From contig CM051459.1 in NCBI GenBank assembly GCA_028095005.1, positions 148,408,901 through 148,472,900 of the forward strand: 64,000 nt of DNA, read 5' to 3'. The translations under genes and the position numbers were made by a program. The stretch is from Rhynchospora pubera (taxonomy: Eukaryota > Streptophyta > Magnoliopsida > Poales > Cyperaceae). The notes below the pieces were generated by a model. It had not been told where the DNA came from and ran no database searches. It saw only the letters and a list, made by a program, of their open reading frames with translations. Of this stretch, positions 1 to 14,574 are shown piece after piece (position 1 is the first letter of the stretch; every line of letters begins with the position of its first letter).

Positions 1-588
1 TGGATTCGTCGATTGACAGTTTGACACCAATGGAGACGAAACCAACAATAGAAAGGGGCGAAGATCCAAATTAACAGGCGAGAAAAGAAACCTTTGTTTA
101 TTTTTTTTTTTATTCATTTGCGATATTAAATGTCTCAAATCAAAGATTCTTGCCTTCTTTTCATTGTTATGAAAGTTCTAACTTTTAGTGTACATATATA
201 TCAGAGAAAAGGTATGATGTGCGACCAAAAACAGAACAATCGTCTAGGTGTGTTAAGATGTGCAAGCTCAAGTTGGCAAATCCTAAGAGAGAAGCGCAGG
301 GTGAAGAGACGAAAGTACAAACTACGAGAGTGAGAATCGTGCAAATAAGAGTTTTGGCGTTCAATTTGGTGCAAACGGAGATGAGACCATGAGTGCGAAG
401 AGAGGTGCGAACGGAGAATTAAACAGAAGGAGACGAAAATTTTAATGGAAACGGAGAATCGAATAGCAATCAGCGCCATAATCCGATCCACTCACTCATC
501 TAAATCTGGTGCACGATTCTAAAAGCGATCCAAAGGCTCAGAAATTCAGTGTATGAGGACTCAATACTCTAAAGTGTAGTATATATCA
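1..588. other. unassigned flank left of the satellite
   Basis: No gene is recognised. The stretch has an A/T run near 100-115 and a purine-rich part (about 290-450) with scattered GAGA/ACGGAG-like words. The short ORFs here overlap on both strands, have no recognisable domain and look like chance. The satellite phase starts near 589 with a CTCTATAAAGTCTAG-like word. Confidence 0.4.
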
Positions 589-3500
589 TTCCTCTATAAA
601 GTCTAGAATATGTTTATGAGTTCAATTATTCAAAACGATTGGATTGTACATTGTAATTATTCATATTATATGCAGCTTTTACAGATTCTGAGTATATTTG
701 AGCATTTCAAGCGATTTTGCATTCATTTTAAGTCATTTGATCACAATAATGTATATTTAAGCTCTTTATATTGTCTAGGATATGTTTATGATATCACTTA
801 TTCAAAACGATTGGATTATATATTGTAATTATCCAAATAATGTGCAGATTTTAAAGATTCTGAGTATATTGGAGCATTTCAAGCGATTTTGCATTCATTT
901 TAAGTTATTTGATCACAGTAATCTATATTTAAACTCTTTATTTAGTCTAAAATATGTTTAGGAGCTCAATTATTCAAAACGATTGGATTGTACATTGTAA
1001 TTTATCACACAATTTGCAGATTTTATAGATTCTGAGTATATTTGAGCATTTGAAGCGATTTTACATTCATTTTAAGTCATTTGATCAAAATAATCTATAT
1101 TTATGTTCTTTAGTCTAGAATATGTTTATGACGTTAATTATTAAAAAATATTGGTTTATACATTGTAATTATTCACATAATGTGCAGATTGGACAAATTC
1201 TAAGTATATTTGAGCATTTTAAGCGATTTTGCTTTCATTTTAAGTCATTTTAATCTATATTTAAGCTCCTTATATAGTTTAGAATATATTTATGAACACA
1301 CTTATTCCAAACGATTGGATTATATAATGTAATTATTCACATAATATAAGCATTTTACAAATTCTGAGTATATTTGAGCATTTAAAAAGATTTTGTATTC
1401 TTTTTATATCATTTGACCACAGTAATCTATATTTATGATCTTTATATAGTTAAGAATATGTTTTTGAACTAAGTTATTCAAAACGAAGTGCAGATTTTAA
1501 AGATTCTGAGTATATTGGAGCATTTCAAGCGATTTTGCATTCATTTTAAGTTATTTGATCACAATAATCTAAATTTAATCTCTTTATATAGTATAAATAT
1601 GTTTATAAGCTCAATTATTCAAAACGATTGGATTATACATTGTAATTATTCACATAATGTGCATATTATACAGATTATAAGTTTATTTGAGCATTTCAAT
1701 TAATTTTGCATTCATTTTAAGTTATGTGATGACAATATCTATATTTAAGCTCTTTATATACTCTAGAATATATTTATGAGCTCACGTATTCAATACGATT
1801 GGATTATACATTGTAATTATTCACATAATATGCAGATTTTACAAATTCTGAGTATATTTAAGCATTTCAAGCGATTTTGCATTCACTTTAAGTCATTTGA
1901 TGACAATAATCTATATTTATGATCTTTATATAGTTTATAATATGTTTATGAACTCATTTGTTCTAAAAGATTGGATTATACATTATAATTATTCACATAA
2001 TTTGCAGATTTTACAGATTCTGAATATATTTGAGCATTTCAAGCGATTTTGAATTCAATTTAAGTCATTTGATCACAATAATCTATATTGAACCTGTTTA
2101 TATGGTCTCGAATATGTTTATGAACTCACTTATTCATAAGAATTGGATTATACGTTGTAATTATTCACATATTGTGCAGATTTTACAGATTCTGAGTATA
2201 TTTGAACATTTGAAGAGATTTTGCATTCATTTTAAGTCATTTGGTTACAATAATCTATATTTATGCTCTTTATTTAGTCTAGAATGTGTTTACGAGGTCA
2301 ATAATTTCTAAAATATTGGTTTATACATTGTAATTATTCACATAATGTGCAGATTTGACAAATTCTAAGTATATCTGAGCATTTTAAATGATTTTGCATT
2401 CATTTTAAGTCATTTGATCACAATAATCTATATTTAAGCTCTTTATATAGTTTAGAATATGTTTATGAACTCACTTATTCCAAACGATTGGATTATACAT
2501 TATAATTATTCACATAATATACGGATTTTACAATTTCTGAGTAAATTTGAGTATTTCAAACGTTTTTGTATTCATTTTAAGTCATTTGACAACAGAAATC
2601 TATATTTTTTATCTTTATATAGTTTAGAGTATGTTTCTGAAATATAAGTTATTAAAAACGATTCGATTATACATTTTAATTGCACACATAATGTTCAGAT
2701 TTGAAAGATTCTGAGTATACTTGAGCATTTCAAGTGATTTTGCTTTAATTTTAAGTCATTTGATCACAATAATCTATATTTAAACTCTTTATATTGTGTA
2801 GAATATGTTTATGAGCTCAATTATTCAAAAAAATTGGATTATACATTGTAATTATTCACGTATTGTGCAGATTTTACAGATTCTGAGTATATTTGAGCAT
2901 TTGAAGCGATTTTGCATTTATTTTAAGTTATTTGATCACAATAATCCATATTTATGCCGTTTATATAGTCTAGAATATGTTTATGAGGTCAAGTATTAAA
3001 AAAGATTGGTTTATACATTGTAATTATTAACATTATTCTAATTATATTTGAGCATTTTAAGCGATTTTGAGTTCATTTTAAGTCATTTGATCACAATAAT
3101 CTATATTTAAGCTCCTTATATAGTTTAGAATATGTTTATGAACTCACTTAATCTAAACAATTGGATTATACATTCTAATTATTCTCATAATATACGGAGT
3201 TTAAAATTTTTGAGTATATTTGAGCATTTCAAACGATTTTGTATTCACTTTAAGACATTTGACCATAGTAATCTATATTTATGATCTTTATATTGTTTAG
3301 AATATGTTTATAAACTAAGTTATTCAAAACGATTGGATTATAGATTGTAATTGCGCACATAATGTGCAGATTTTAAAGATTCTGAGTATATTGGAGAATT
3401 TCAAGCGATTTTGCATTCATTTTAAGTTATTTGATCACAATAATCTAAATTTAAGCTCTTTATATAGTCTAAATATGTTTATGAGCTCAATTATTCAAAA

Positions 3501-3734
3501 TGATTGGATTATACATTGTAATAATTCACTGAATGTGCATATTATACAGATTCTAAGTTTATTTGAGCATTTCAATTAATTTTGCATTCATTTTATGTTA
3601 TGTGATGACAATATTTTATATTTAAGCTCTTTATATACTCTAGAATATATTTATGAGCTCACATATTCAATACGATTGGATTATACATTGTAATTATTCA
3701 CATAATATGCAGATTTTACAGATTCTGAGTATAT

Positions 3735-6700
3735 TTGAATATCTCAAGCGATTTTACATTCATTATAAGTCAACTGTTCACAATAATCTATATTTAAGCT
3801 CTCTTTATAAAGTCTCAAATATGTTTATGAACTCACTTATTTAAAAATATTGGATTATACATTGTAATTATGCGCAAAATGTTCAGATTTTAAAGATTCT
3901 GAGTATATTTGAGCATTTCAAGCGATTTTTGCATTCAATTTAAGATATTTGTTCACGATAATCTATATTTAAGCTCTTAACAAAGTCTAGAATATGTTTA
4001 CGAACACACTCATTCAAAATGAATGGATTATTCATTGTAATTACACACATGATGTGCAGATTTTACATATTCTGTGTATATTTGGGTATTTCAAGCGATT
4101 TTGCATTCATTTTAAGTCATTTGATAACAATAATCTATATTAAACCTCTTTGTAAAGTCTCGAATATGTTTATCAGCTTAATTATTCAAAACGACTGGAT
4201 TGTACATTGTAATTATTCACATAATATGCAGATTATACAGATTCGGAATATATTTGAGCATTTTAAGCGATTTTGCATTCATTTTAAGTCATTTGATCAC
4301 CATAATATATATTTAAGCTCTTTATATAGTCTAGAATATGTTTATGATATCACTTATTCAAAACAATTGGATTATACATTGTAATTATGCACATAATGTT
4401 CAGATTTGAAAGATTCTGAGTATATTTGAGCATTTCAAGCGATTTTGCTTTAATTTTAAGTCATTTGATCACAATAATCTATATTTAAACTCTTTATATC
4501 GTGTAGAATATGTTTATGAGCACAATTATTCAAAACGATTGGATTATACATTGTAATTATTCACATAATATGCAGATTTTACAGATTCTGAGTATATTTA
4601 GACATTTCAAGCGAATATGTGATTAAGCATTTCAAACGATTTTGCATTCATTTTAAGTTATTTGATCACAATAATCTAAATTTAAGCTCTTTATATAGTC
4701 TAAATATGTTTATTAGCTCAATTATTCAAAACGATTGCATTATACATTGTAATTATTCACAGAATGTGCATATTATACAGATTCTAAGTTTATTTGAGCA
4801 TTTTCATTAATTTTTTAAAGTTATGTGATGACAATATTATATATTTAAGCTCTTTATGTACTCTAGAATATATTTTTGAGCTCATGTATTCAATAAGATT
4901 GGATTAAGCATAATAATTATTCACATAATTTGCAGATTTTACAGATTCTGAGTATATTTGAGCATTTCAAGCGATTTTGAATTCATTTTAAGTCATTTGA
5001 TCACAATAATCTATATTGATGCTCTTTATATGGTCTCGAATATGTTTATGAACTCACTTATTCATAATAATTGAATTATACATTGTAATTTATCACATAA
5101 TGTGCAGATTTTATAGATTCTGAGTATATCTGAGCATTTCAAGCTATTTTGCATTCATTTTAAGTGATTTGATCACAATAATATATATTTAAGCTCTTTA
5201 TTTTTTCTAGAATATGTTTATGATATAACTTACTCAAAACTATTAAATTATACATTGTAATTACGAACATAATGTGCAGATTTGAAAGATTCTGAGTATA
5301 TTTGAGCATTTTAAGCGATTTTGCATTCATTTTAATTCATTTGATGTCAATAATCTGTATTGAACCTCCTTAGATAGTATAGAATATGTTTATGAACTCA
5401 ATTATTCAAAACGATTGGATTATACATTGTAATTACGCACATAATTTGCAGATTTTACAGATTCTGAGAATATTTGAATATTTCAAGCGATTTTACATTC
5501 ATTATAAGTCAACTGTTCACAATAATCTATATTTAAGCTCTCTTTATAAAGTCTCGAATATGTTTATGAACTCACTTATTTAAAAAGATTGGATTATACA
5601 TTGTAATTATGCACAAAATGTTCAGATTTTAAAGATTATGAGTATATTTGAGCATTTCAAGTGATTTTTGCATTCAATTTAAGATATTTGTTCACGATAA
5701 TCTATATTTAAGCTCTTAACAAAGTCTAGAATATGTTTAAGAACACACTCATTCAAAATGAATGGATTATTCATTGTAATTACACACATGATGTGCAGAT
5801 TTTACATATTCTGTGTATATTTGGGTATTTCAAGCGATTTTGCATTCATTTTAAGTCATTTGATTACAATAATCTATATTAAACCTCTTTGTAAAGTCTC
5901 GAATATGTTTATCAGCTTAATTATTCAAAACGACTGGATTGTACATTGTAATTATTCACATAATATGCAGATTATACAGATTCAGAATATATTTGAGCAT
6001 TTCAAGCGATTTTGCATTCATTTTAAGTCATTTGATCACCATAATATATATTTAAGCTCTTTATATAGTCTAGAATATGTTTATGATATCACTTATTCAA
6101 AACAATTGGATTATACATTGTAATTATGCACATAATGTTCAGATTTGAAAGATTCTGAGTATATTTGAGCATTTCAAGCGATTTTGCTTTAATTTTAAGT
6201 CATTTGATCACAATAATCTATATTTAAACTCTTTATATTGTGTAGAATATGTTTATGAGCTCAATTATTCAAAACGATTGGATTATACATTGTAATTATT
6301 CACATAATATGCAGATTTTACAGATTCTGAGTATATTTAGACATTTCAAGCGAATATGTGATTAAGCATTTCAAACGATTTTGCATTCATTTAAGTTATT
6401 TGATCACAATAATCTAAATTTAAGCTCTTTATATAGTCTAAATATGTTTATTAGCTCAATTATTCAAAACGATTGGATTATACATTGTAATTATTCACAG
6501 AATGTGCATATTATACAGATTCTAAGTTTATTTGAGCATTTTCATTAATTTTTTTAAGTTATGTGATGACAATATTATATATTTAAGCTCTTTATGTAGT
6601 CTAGAATATATTTTTGAGCTCACGTATTCAATAAGATTGGATTAAGCATAATAATTATTCACATAATTTGCAGATTTTACAGATTCTGAGTATATTTGAG

Positions 6701-6897
6701 CATTTCAAGCGATTTTGAATTCATTTTAAGTCATTTGATCACAATAATCTATATTGATGCTCTTTATATGGTCTCGAATATGTTTATGAACTCACTTATT
6801 CATAAGAATTGAATTATACATTGTAATTTATCACATAATGTGCAGATTTTATAGATTCTGAGTATATCTGAGCATTTCAAGCTATTTTGCATTCATT
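3735..6897. repeat. tandem 1739-bp duplication inside the satellite
   Basis: The block 3735-5158 is repeated nearly base for base at 5474-6897, a constant offset of 1739 bp (ten monomers plus about 19 bp). Diagnostic irregularities are shared: the doubled CTCTCTTTATAAAGTCTC word (3798 and 5537), an odd truncated monomer reading GCGAATATGTGATTAAGCAT (4611 and 6350), and CGACTGGATTGTACATT (4192 and 5931). The second copy ends abruptly near 6897, where CATTCATT joins CTAAACAATTGG, skipping most of a monomer. It is therefore a local segmental duplication of a multi-monomer block. Confidence 0.85.
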
Positions 6898-9800
6898 CTA
6901 AACAATTGGATTATACATTTTAATTATTCTCATAATATACGGAGTTTACCATTTTTTAGTATATTTGAGCATTTCAAACGATTTTGTATTCACTTTAAGA
7001 CATTTGACCATTATAATCTATATTTATGATCTTTATATTGTTTAGAATATGTTTATAAACTAAGTTATTCAAAACGATTGGATTATACATTGTAATCACG
7101 CACATAATATGAAGTTTTTAAAGATTCTGAGTATATTGGAGTATTTCAAGCGATTTTGCATTCATTTTAAGTTATTTGATCAAAATAATCTCTATTTAAG
7201 CTCTTTATATAGTCTATAATATGTTTATGAGATTAATTATTCAAGACGATTGGATTATACATTGTAATTATCCACATAATGTGCATATTTTACAGATTCT
7301 AAGTTTCTTTGAACATTTCAATCGATTTTCCTTTCATTTTAAGTCCTCTGAACAATAATCTATATTTGAGCTCTTCATATAGTCTAGAATTTGTTTATGA
7401 GCTCACATATACAAAACGATTGGATTATACATTGTAATTATTCACATAATGTGCAGATTTTACCGATTCTTAGTATATTTAAGAATTTCAATCAATTTTG
7501 CATTCATTTTAAATCATTTGATCACATTCATCTATATTTAAAGATCATTATATTGTCAATAATATGTTTATGAACTCACTTATTCTAAACGATTGTATTA
7601 TATATTGTAATTACGAACGTAATATGTAGATTTTAAAGATTCTGAGTATATTTGAGCATTTCAACTAATTTTGCATTCATTTTAAGTTATGTGATGACAA
7701 TATCTATAATTAAGCTCTTTATAAAGTCTAGAATATGTTTATGAGTTCAATTATTCAAAATGATTGGATTGTACATTGTAATTATTCACATAATTTTCAG
7801 CTTTTACAAATGCTGAGTATATTTAAGCATTTCAAGCGATTTTGCATTCATTTTAAGTCATTTGATCACAATAATGTATATTTAAGTTTTTTATATCGTC
7901 TAGAATATGTTTATGATATCACTTATTCAAAACAATTGGTATATATTGTAATTATGTAAATAATTTTCAGATTTTAATGATTCTGAGTATATTTGTGCAT
8001 TTCAAGCAATTTTGCATTAATTTTAAGTCCTTTGATCACAATAATCTATATTTAAGCATTTTATATTGTGTAGAATATGTTTATTAGCTCAATTATTCAA
8101 AACGATTGGATTATACATTGTAATTATTCACATATTGTGCAGATTTTACAGATTCTGAGTATATTTGAACATTTGAAGAGATTTTTCATTCATTTTAAGT
8201 CATTTGGTTACAATAATCTATATTTATGCTCTTTATTTAGTCTAGAATATGTTTACGAGGTCAATAATTTCTAAAATATTGGTTTATACATTGTAATTAT
8301 TCACATAATGTGCAGATTTGACAAATTGTAAGTATATCTGAGCATTTTAAGCGATTTTGCATTCATTTTAAGTCATTTGATCACAATAATCTATATTTTA
8401 GCTCTTTATATAGTTTAGAATATGTTTATGAACTCACTTATTCCAAACGATTGGATTATAGATTATAATTATTCACATAATATACGGATTTTACAATTTC
8501 TGTGTATATTTGAGTATTTCAAACGTTTTTGTATTCATTTTATGTCATTTGACCACAGTAATCTATATTTGTTATCTTTATATTGTTTAGAGTATATTTC
8601 TGAAATATAAGTTATTAAAAACGATTCGATTATACATTTTAATTGCACACATAATGTACAGATTTTAAAGATTCTGAGTATATTGGAGCATTTCAAACGA
8701 TTTGCATTCATTGTAAGTTATTTGATCACAATAATCTATATCTACGCTCTTTATATTGTCTAAAATATGTTTATGGGCTCAATTATTCAAAACAATTGGA
8801 TTATACATTGTAATTATTCACATATTGTGAAGATTTTACAGATTTTGAGTATATTTGAGCATTTGAAGCGATTTTGCATTCATTTTTAGTCATTTGATCA
8901 CAATAATCTATATTTATGCACTTTATATAGTCTAGAATATGTTTCTGACGTCAATTATTAAAAAAGATATTTTATACATTGTAATTATTCACAAAGTGTG
9001 CAGATTTGACGAATTCTAAGTATATTTGAGCGTTTTAAAAGATTTTGCATTTATTTTAAGTCATTTGATCACAATAATTTATATTTAAGCTCTTTATATA
9101 ATTTTAAATATTTTTATGAACTCACTTATTCGAAACAATTGGATTACATAATATAATTATTCACATAATATACAGATTTTACAATTTCTGAGTATATTTG
9201 AGCATTTCAAAAGATTTTGTATTCATTTTAAGTCATTCGACAACAGAAATCTATATTTATGATCGTTTAGAATATATTTCTGGACTAAGTTATTCAAAAC
9301 GATTGGATTATACATTGTAATCACGAACATAATGTGCAGATTTTAAATATTCTGAGTATATTGGAGCATTTCAAGCGATTTTGCATTTATGTAAAGTTAT
9401 TTGATCACAATAATCTAAATTTAAGCTCTTTCTATAGTCTAAAATATGTTTATGAGATCACATATTCAATACGATTGGATTATACATTGTAATTATCCAC
9501 ATAATATGCAGATTTTACAGATTCTGTGTATATTTAAGCATTTCAAGCGATTTTGCATTCACTCTAAGTCATTTGATAACAATAATCTATATTTATGCTC
9601 TTTATATGGTTTGTAATATGTTTATGAACTCATTTATTCGAAACGATTGGGTTATACATTATAATTATTCACATAATTTGCAAATTTTACAGATTCTGAG
9701 ATATTTGAGCATTTCAAGCGATTTTGAATTCATTTTAAGTCATTTGATCACAATAATCTATATTGATGCTCTTTATATGGTCAAGAATATGTTTATGGAC

Positions 9801-12517
9801 TCACTTTTTCATAAGCATTGGATTATACATTGTAATTTATTACATAATGTGCAGATTTTAAAGATTCTGAGAATATTTGAGCATTTCAAGCTATTTTACA
9901 TTCGTTTTAAGAGATTTGATCACAATAATATATATTTAACCTCTTTATTTTTTCTAGAATATGTTTATGATATAACTTATTCAAAACGATTGGATTATAC
10001 ATTGTAATTATGCACATAATATGCATATTTGAAAGATTCTGAGTATATTTGAGCATTTCAAGCGATTTTGCATTAATTTTAATTCATTTGATCTCAATAA
10101 TCTATATTTAACCTCTTTATATAGTCTAGAATATGTTTATGAACTCAATTATTCTTAACGATTGGATTATACATTGTAATTACGCACATAATTTGCAGAT
10201 TTTACAGATTCTGAGAATATTTGAACATTTCAAGCGATTTTACATTCATTTTAAGTCATCTGATCACAATAATTTATATTTAAGCTCTTTATATAGTCTC
10301 GAATATGTTTATGAACTCACTTATTTAAAAAGATTGGATTATACATTGTAATTATGCACATAATGTACAGATTTTGCAGATTCTTAGTATATTTGAGCAT
10401 TTCAAGTGATTTTGCATTAATTTTAAGTCATTTGATCACAATAATGTATATTTAAGATCTATATATTATCTAGAATATGTTTATGATCTCAATTTTTCAA
10501 AACGATAGGATTATACATTGTAATTATTCACATAATGTGTTGATTTTAATGATTTTGAGTAAATTTGAGTATTTCAAGCGATTTTGCATTTATTTTAAGT
10601 CATTTGATCACAATAAGCTATATTTATATTTTTTATATAGTTTGGAATATTCTTATGAACTTATTTATTCAAAATGATTGGATTATACATTGTACTTATT
10701 CACATAATATGCATATTTTACAGATTCCAAGTATATTTGAGCATTTTAAGCGATTTTGCTATCATTTTAAGTCATTTGATCACAATAATCAATATTTAAC
10801 CTCTTTATTTTGTCTAGAGTATGTTTATAATATAATTTATTAAAAACAATTGGATTATACATTGTAATTATGCACATTATGTGCAGATTTGAAAGATTCT
10901 GAGTATATTTGAGCATTTCAATCGATTTTGCATTAATTTTAAGTCATTTGATCACAATAATCTATATTTAAGCTCTTTATATAGTCTAGAATATATTTAT
11001 GAACTCATTTATTCAAAACGATCAGATTATACAATCTAATTCTTCACATAATGTTTTTTAGATTCAGAGTATATTTGAGCATTTCAAGTGATTTTGTATT
11101 CATTTTAAGTGATTTGATCACAGTAATACATATTTAAGCTCTTTATTTTGTATAGAATATGTTTATGATATAACTTACTCAAAACGATTTGATTATACAT
11201 TGTAATTATGCACATAATGTGCAGATTTGAAAGATTATGAGTAGATTTGAGCATTTCAAGCGATTTTTTTATCACAATATGCTATATTTATGTTTTTTAT
11301 ATAGTTTAGAATATGTTTTTGAACTCACTTATTCAAAACGATTAGTTTATGCATTGTATTTATTCACATAATGTGCGTTTTACAAATTCTGAATATATTT
11401 GAGCATTTGAAGCGATTTTGCTTTCAGTTGAAGTCATTTGATCAAATTATTCTATATTGATGCTCTTTATATGGTCTCGAATATGTTTATGAACTCACTT
11501 ATTCATAAGAATTGGATTATACATTGTAATTTATCACATAATGTGCAGATTTTATAGATTCTGAGTATATCTGAGCATTTCAAGTGATTTTGGATTAATT
11601 TTTAGTCATTTGATCACAATAATGTATATTTAAACTCTGTATATTTTCTAGAATATATTTATGACCTTAATTATTCAAAACGATTGGATTATACATTGTA
11701 ATTATTCACATAATTTGCATATTTTACAGATTCTGTGTGTATTTAAGCATTTCAAGCGATTTTGCATTCATTTTAATTCATTTGATCACAAATAATCTAT
11801 ATTTATGCTCTTTATTTAGTCTAGAATATGTTTATGAGGCCAATTATTCAAAACGATTGGATTATACATTGTAATTATTCACATAATATGCATATTTTAC
11901 AGATTCTAATTTTGTTTGAGCATTTTATGCGATTTTGCATTCATTTTAAGTCATTTGATCACAACAATCAATATTAAACTTCTTTATATTGTTTAGAATT
12001 TGTTTGTGAACTCACTTATTGAAAACGATTGGATTATAAATTGTAATTATTCACATAATGCATGGATTTTACAGATTCTGAGTATATTTGAGCATTTCAA
12101 GTGATTTTTACATTCATTTTAAGTCATTTGACCACTGTAATTATTTTCTTTATATAGTTTAGAATATGTTTCTGAACTAAGTTTGTGTAGATTTTAAAGA
12201 TTCTGAGTATATTGGAGTATTTCAACCGATTTTGCATTCATTTTAAGTTATTTGATCACAATAATCTATATTTAAGCCCTTTATATAGTCTACAATATGT
12301 TTATGAGCTCAATTATTCAAAACAATTGGATTATACATTGTAATTATTTACATAATGTTCATATTTTACATATTCTAAATTTATTTGAGCATTTCAATCG
12401 ATTTTGCATTCATTTTAAGTTATTTGATGACAATAATCTACATTTAAACTCTTTATATAGTCTAGAATATGTTTATAAGCACACATATTCAAAACTATAT
12501 ACATTGTAATTATTCAC

Positions 12518-12644
12518 GGGTGTGTTTGGTATGGATGTTGAATAAGTCTTATTCCGAATAAGGCTTATTCAGGATGAAACCAAACGCACCCGGAATAAGC
12601 CTTATTCAGAATAAAGCTTATTCAACATGATACCAAACACACCC
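12518..12644. mobile_element. foldback MITE inserted in a satellite monomer
   Basis: A 127-bp palindromic element with terminal inverted repeats GGGTGTGTTTGGTA and TACCAAACACACCC. It splits the monomer word TTATTCAC|ATAATGTG, and removing it restores that word exactly. The interior is built from AATAAGnCTTATTC palindromes. An additional inner terminus (ACCAAACGCACCC, 12579-12591) makes the first 74 bp a complete foldback, followed by a partial second one. No target duplication is visible. The GGGTGTGTTTGGT terminus resembles PIF/Harbinger Tourist-like ends, but the missing 3-bp target duplication leaves the superfamily open. Confidence 0.8.
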
Positions 12645-14383
12645 ATAATGTGCAGATTTTACAGATTCTGAGTATATTTAAGCATTTCAAGCGATTTTGC
12701 ATTGATTTTAAGTCATCTGGTTACAATAATCTATATTTATACTCTTTATATAGTTTAGAATATATTTACGAACTCACTTATTCAAAACGATTGGATTATA
12801 CATAATAATTATTCACATAATTTGCATATTTTACAGATTCAAGTATATTTGAGCATTTCAGGCGATTTTGCATTATTTTAAGTTATATGATCACAATAAT
12901 CTATATTTATGCTCTTTATGTAGTCTAGAATATGTTTATGAGGCCAATTATCCAAAAAGATTGGTTTATACTTTGTAATTATTCACATATGTGTATATTT
13001 TACAGATTCTAAATTTTTTTTAGTATTTCAATTGATTTTACAGTCATTTTAAGTTATTTGATGACAAGAATCTACATTTAAACTCTTTATATAGTCTAGA
13101 ATATGTTTATGAGCTCACATATTCAAACGATTGGATTATACATTGTAATTATTCACATAATGTGCATATTTTACAGATTCTGAGTATATTTAAACTCTTT
13201 ACATAGTCTAGAATTTGTTTATGAACACACTAATTTGAAACGATTGAATTATTCATTGTAATTACACATATAATATGCATATTTTCTAGATTCTTTGTAT
13301 ATTTGGGTATTTCAAACAATTTTGCATTTATTTCAATTTATTTGATCACAATAATCTGTATTTATGCTATATATATAGTCTAGAATATATTTTTGAACTC
13401 ACGTATTCACAACGATTGGATTATACATTGTAATTACGCCAAAAATGTCCAGATTTTAAAGATTTTGGGTATATTTAAGCATTACAAGCTATTTTGTATT
13501 TATTTTAAGTGTTTTGATCATGTTAATCTATATTTAAGCTCTTTATATAGTCTAGAATGTGTTTATGAGCTAAATCATTCAGAATAATTCGATTATACAT
13601 TGTAATTATTCACATAGTTTACATATTTTACAGATTCTGAGTGTATTTGAGCATTTGAAGCGATTTTGCATTCATTTTAAATCATTTGATCACAATCATC
13701 TATATTTAAAATTTTTATATAGTCAAGAATATATTTATGAACTCACTTATTCAAAACGATTGCATTATACATTATAATTACGAATATAATGTGCAAATTT
13801 TAAAGATTCGGAGTATATTTGAGCATTTCAAGAGATTTTGCATTCATTTTTAAGTCATTTGATCACAATAATCTATATATATGATATTTTTATAGTCTAG
13901 AATATGTTTATGTGGTCAATTAATAAAAAAAATTGGTTTATACATTGTAATTATACACATAACATACAGATTTTGCAGATTCTGAGTATATTTGAGCATT
14001 TCAAACGATTTTACATTCATTTTAAGTCATTTGATCACAATAATGTATATTTAAGCTCTTTATATAGTCTAGAATATGTTTATGAGCTCGCTTATTCAAA
14101 ACGATTGGATTATACATTATAATTATTCACATAATTTGCATATTTTACAGATTCTGAGTACAATTGAGCATTTCGCCATTTTGTATTCATTTTAAGTGTT
14201 TTGATCACATTAATCTATATTTAAGCTCTTTATATAGCTTATTCAAAACAATTGGATTATACGTTGTAATTACGAACCTAATGTGTAGATTTTAAAGATT
14301 CTGAGTATATCTGAGCATTTCAAGAGATTTTGCATTCATTTTAAGTCACTTGATCACAATAATCTATATTTAAGCTCTTTATA

Positions 14384-14574
14384 TGGCTCCGTTTGGATGT
14401 GTTGAGAATAAGGTAGGAAGAAGGAATAAGGGAAGAAATTTATTGAGAAGGGGTAAATTTATTGGGAAGTGTGTAACTTTTGTGAAGAGTTTGGATGGTT
14501 AGGAATAAATTTATTGAAAAAAATTTCTTATTCCTTATTCCTTCTTCCCACTTCCCACCATCCAAACACAGCCA
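14384..14574. mobile_element. MITE with TA target duplication in a satellite monomer
   Basis: A 191-bp element with terminal inverted repeats TGGCTCCGTTTGGATG (left) and CATCCAAACACAGCCA (right). Purine-rich AAGGAATAAG words on the left pair with CTTATTCCTT words on the right, so most of the element can fold back. The flanking TA at 14382-14383 and 14575-14576 is a duplicated 2-bp target: removing the element and one TA restores the monomer word TTTATATAGTCTAG. A TA target points to the Tc1/Mariner (Stowaway) type, although the terminus is not the classical Stowaway CTCCCTCC. No coding capacity. Confidence 0.78.
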
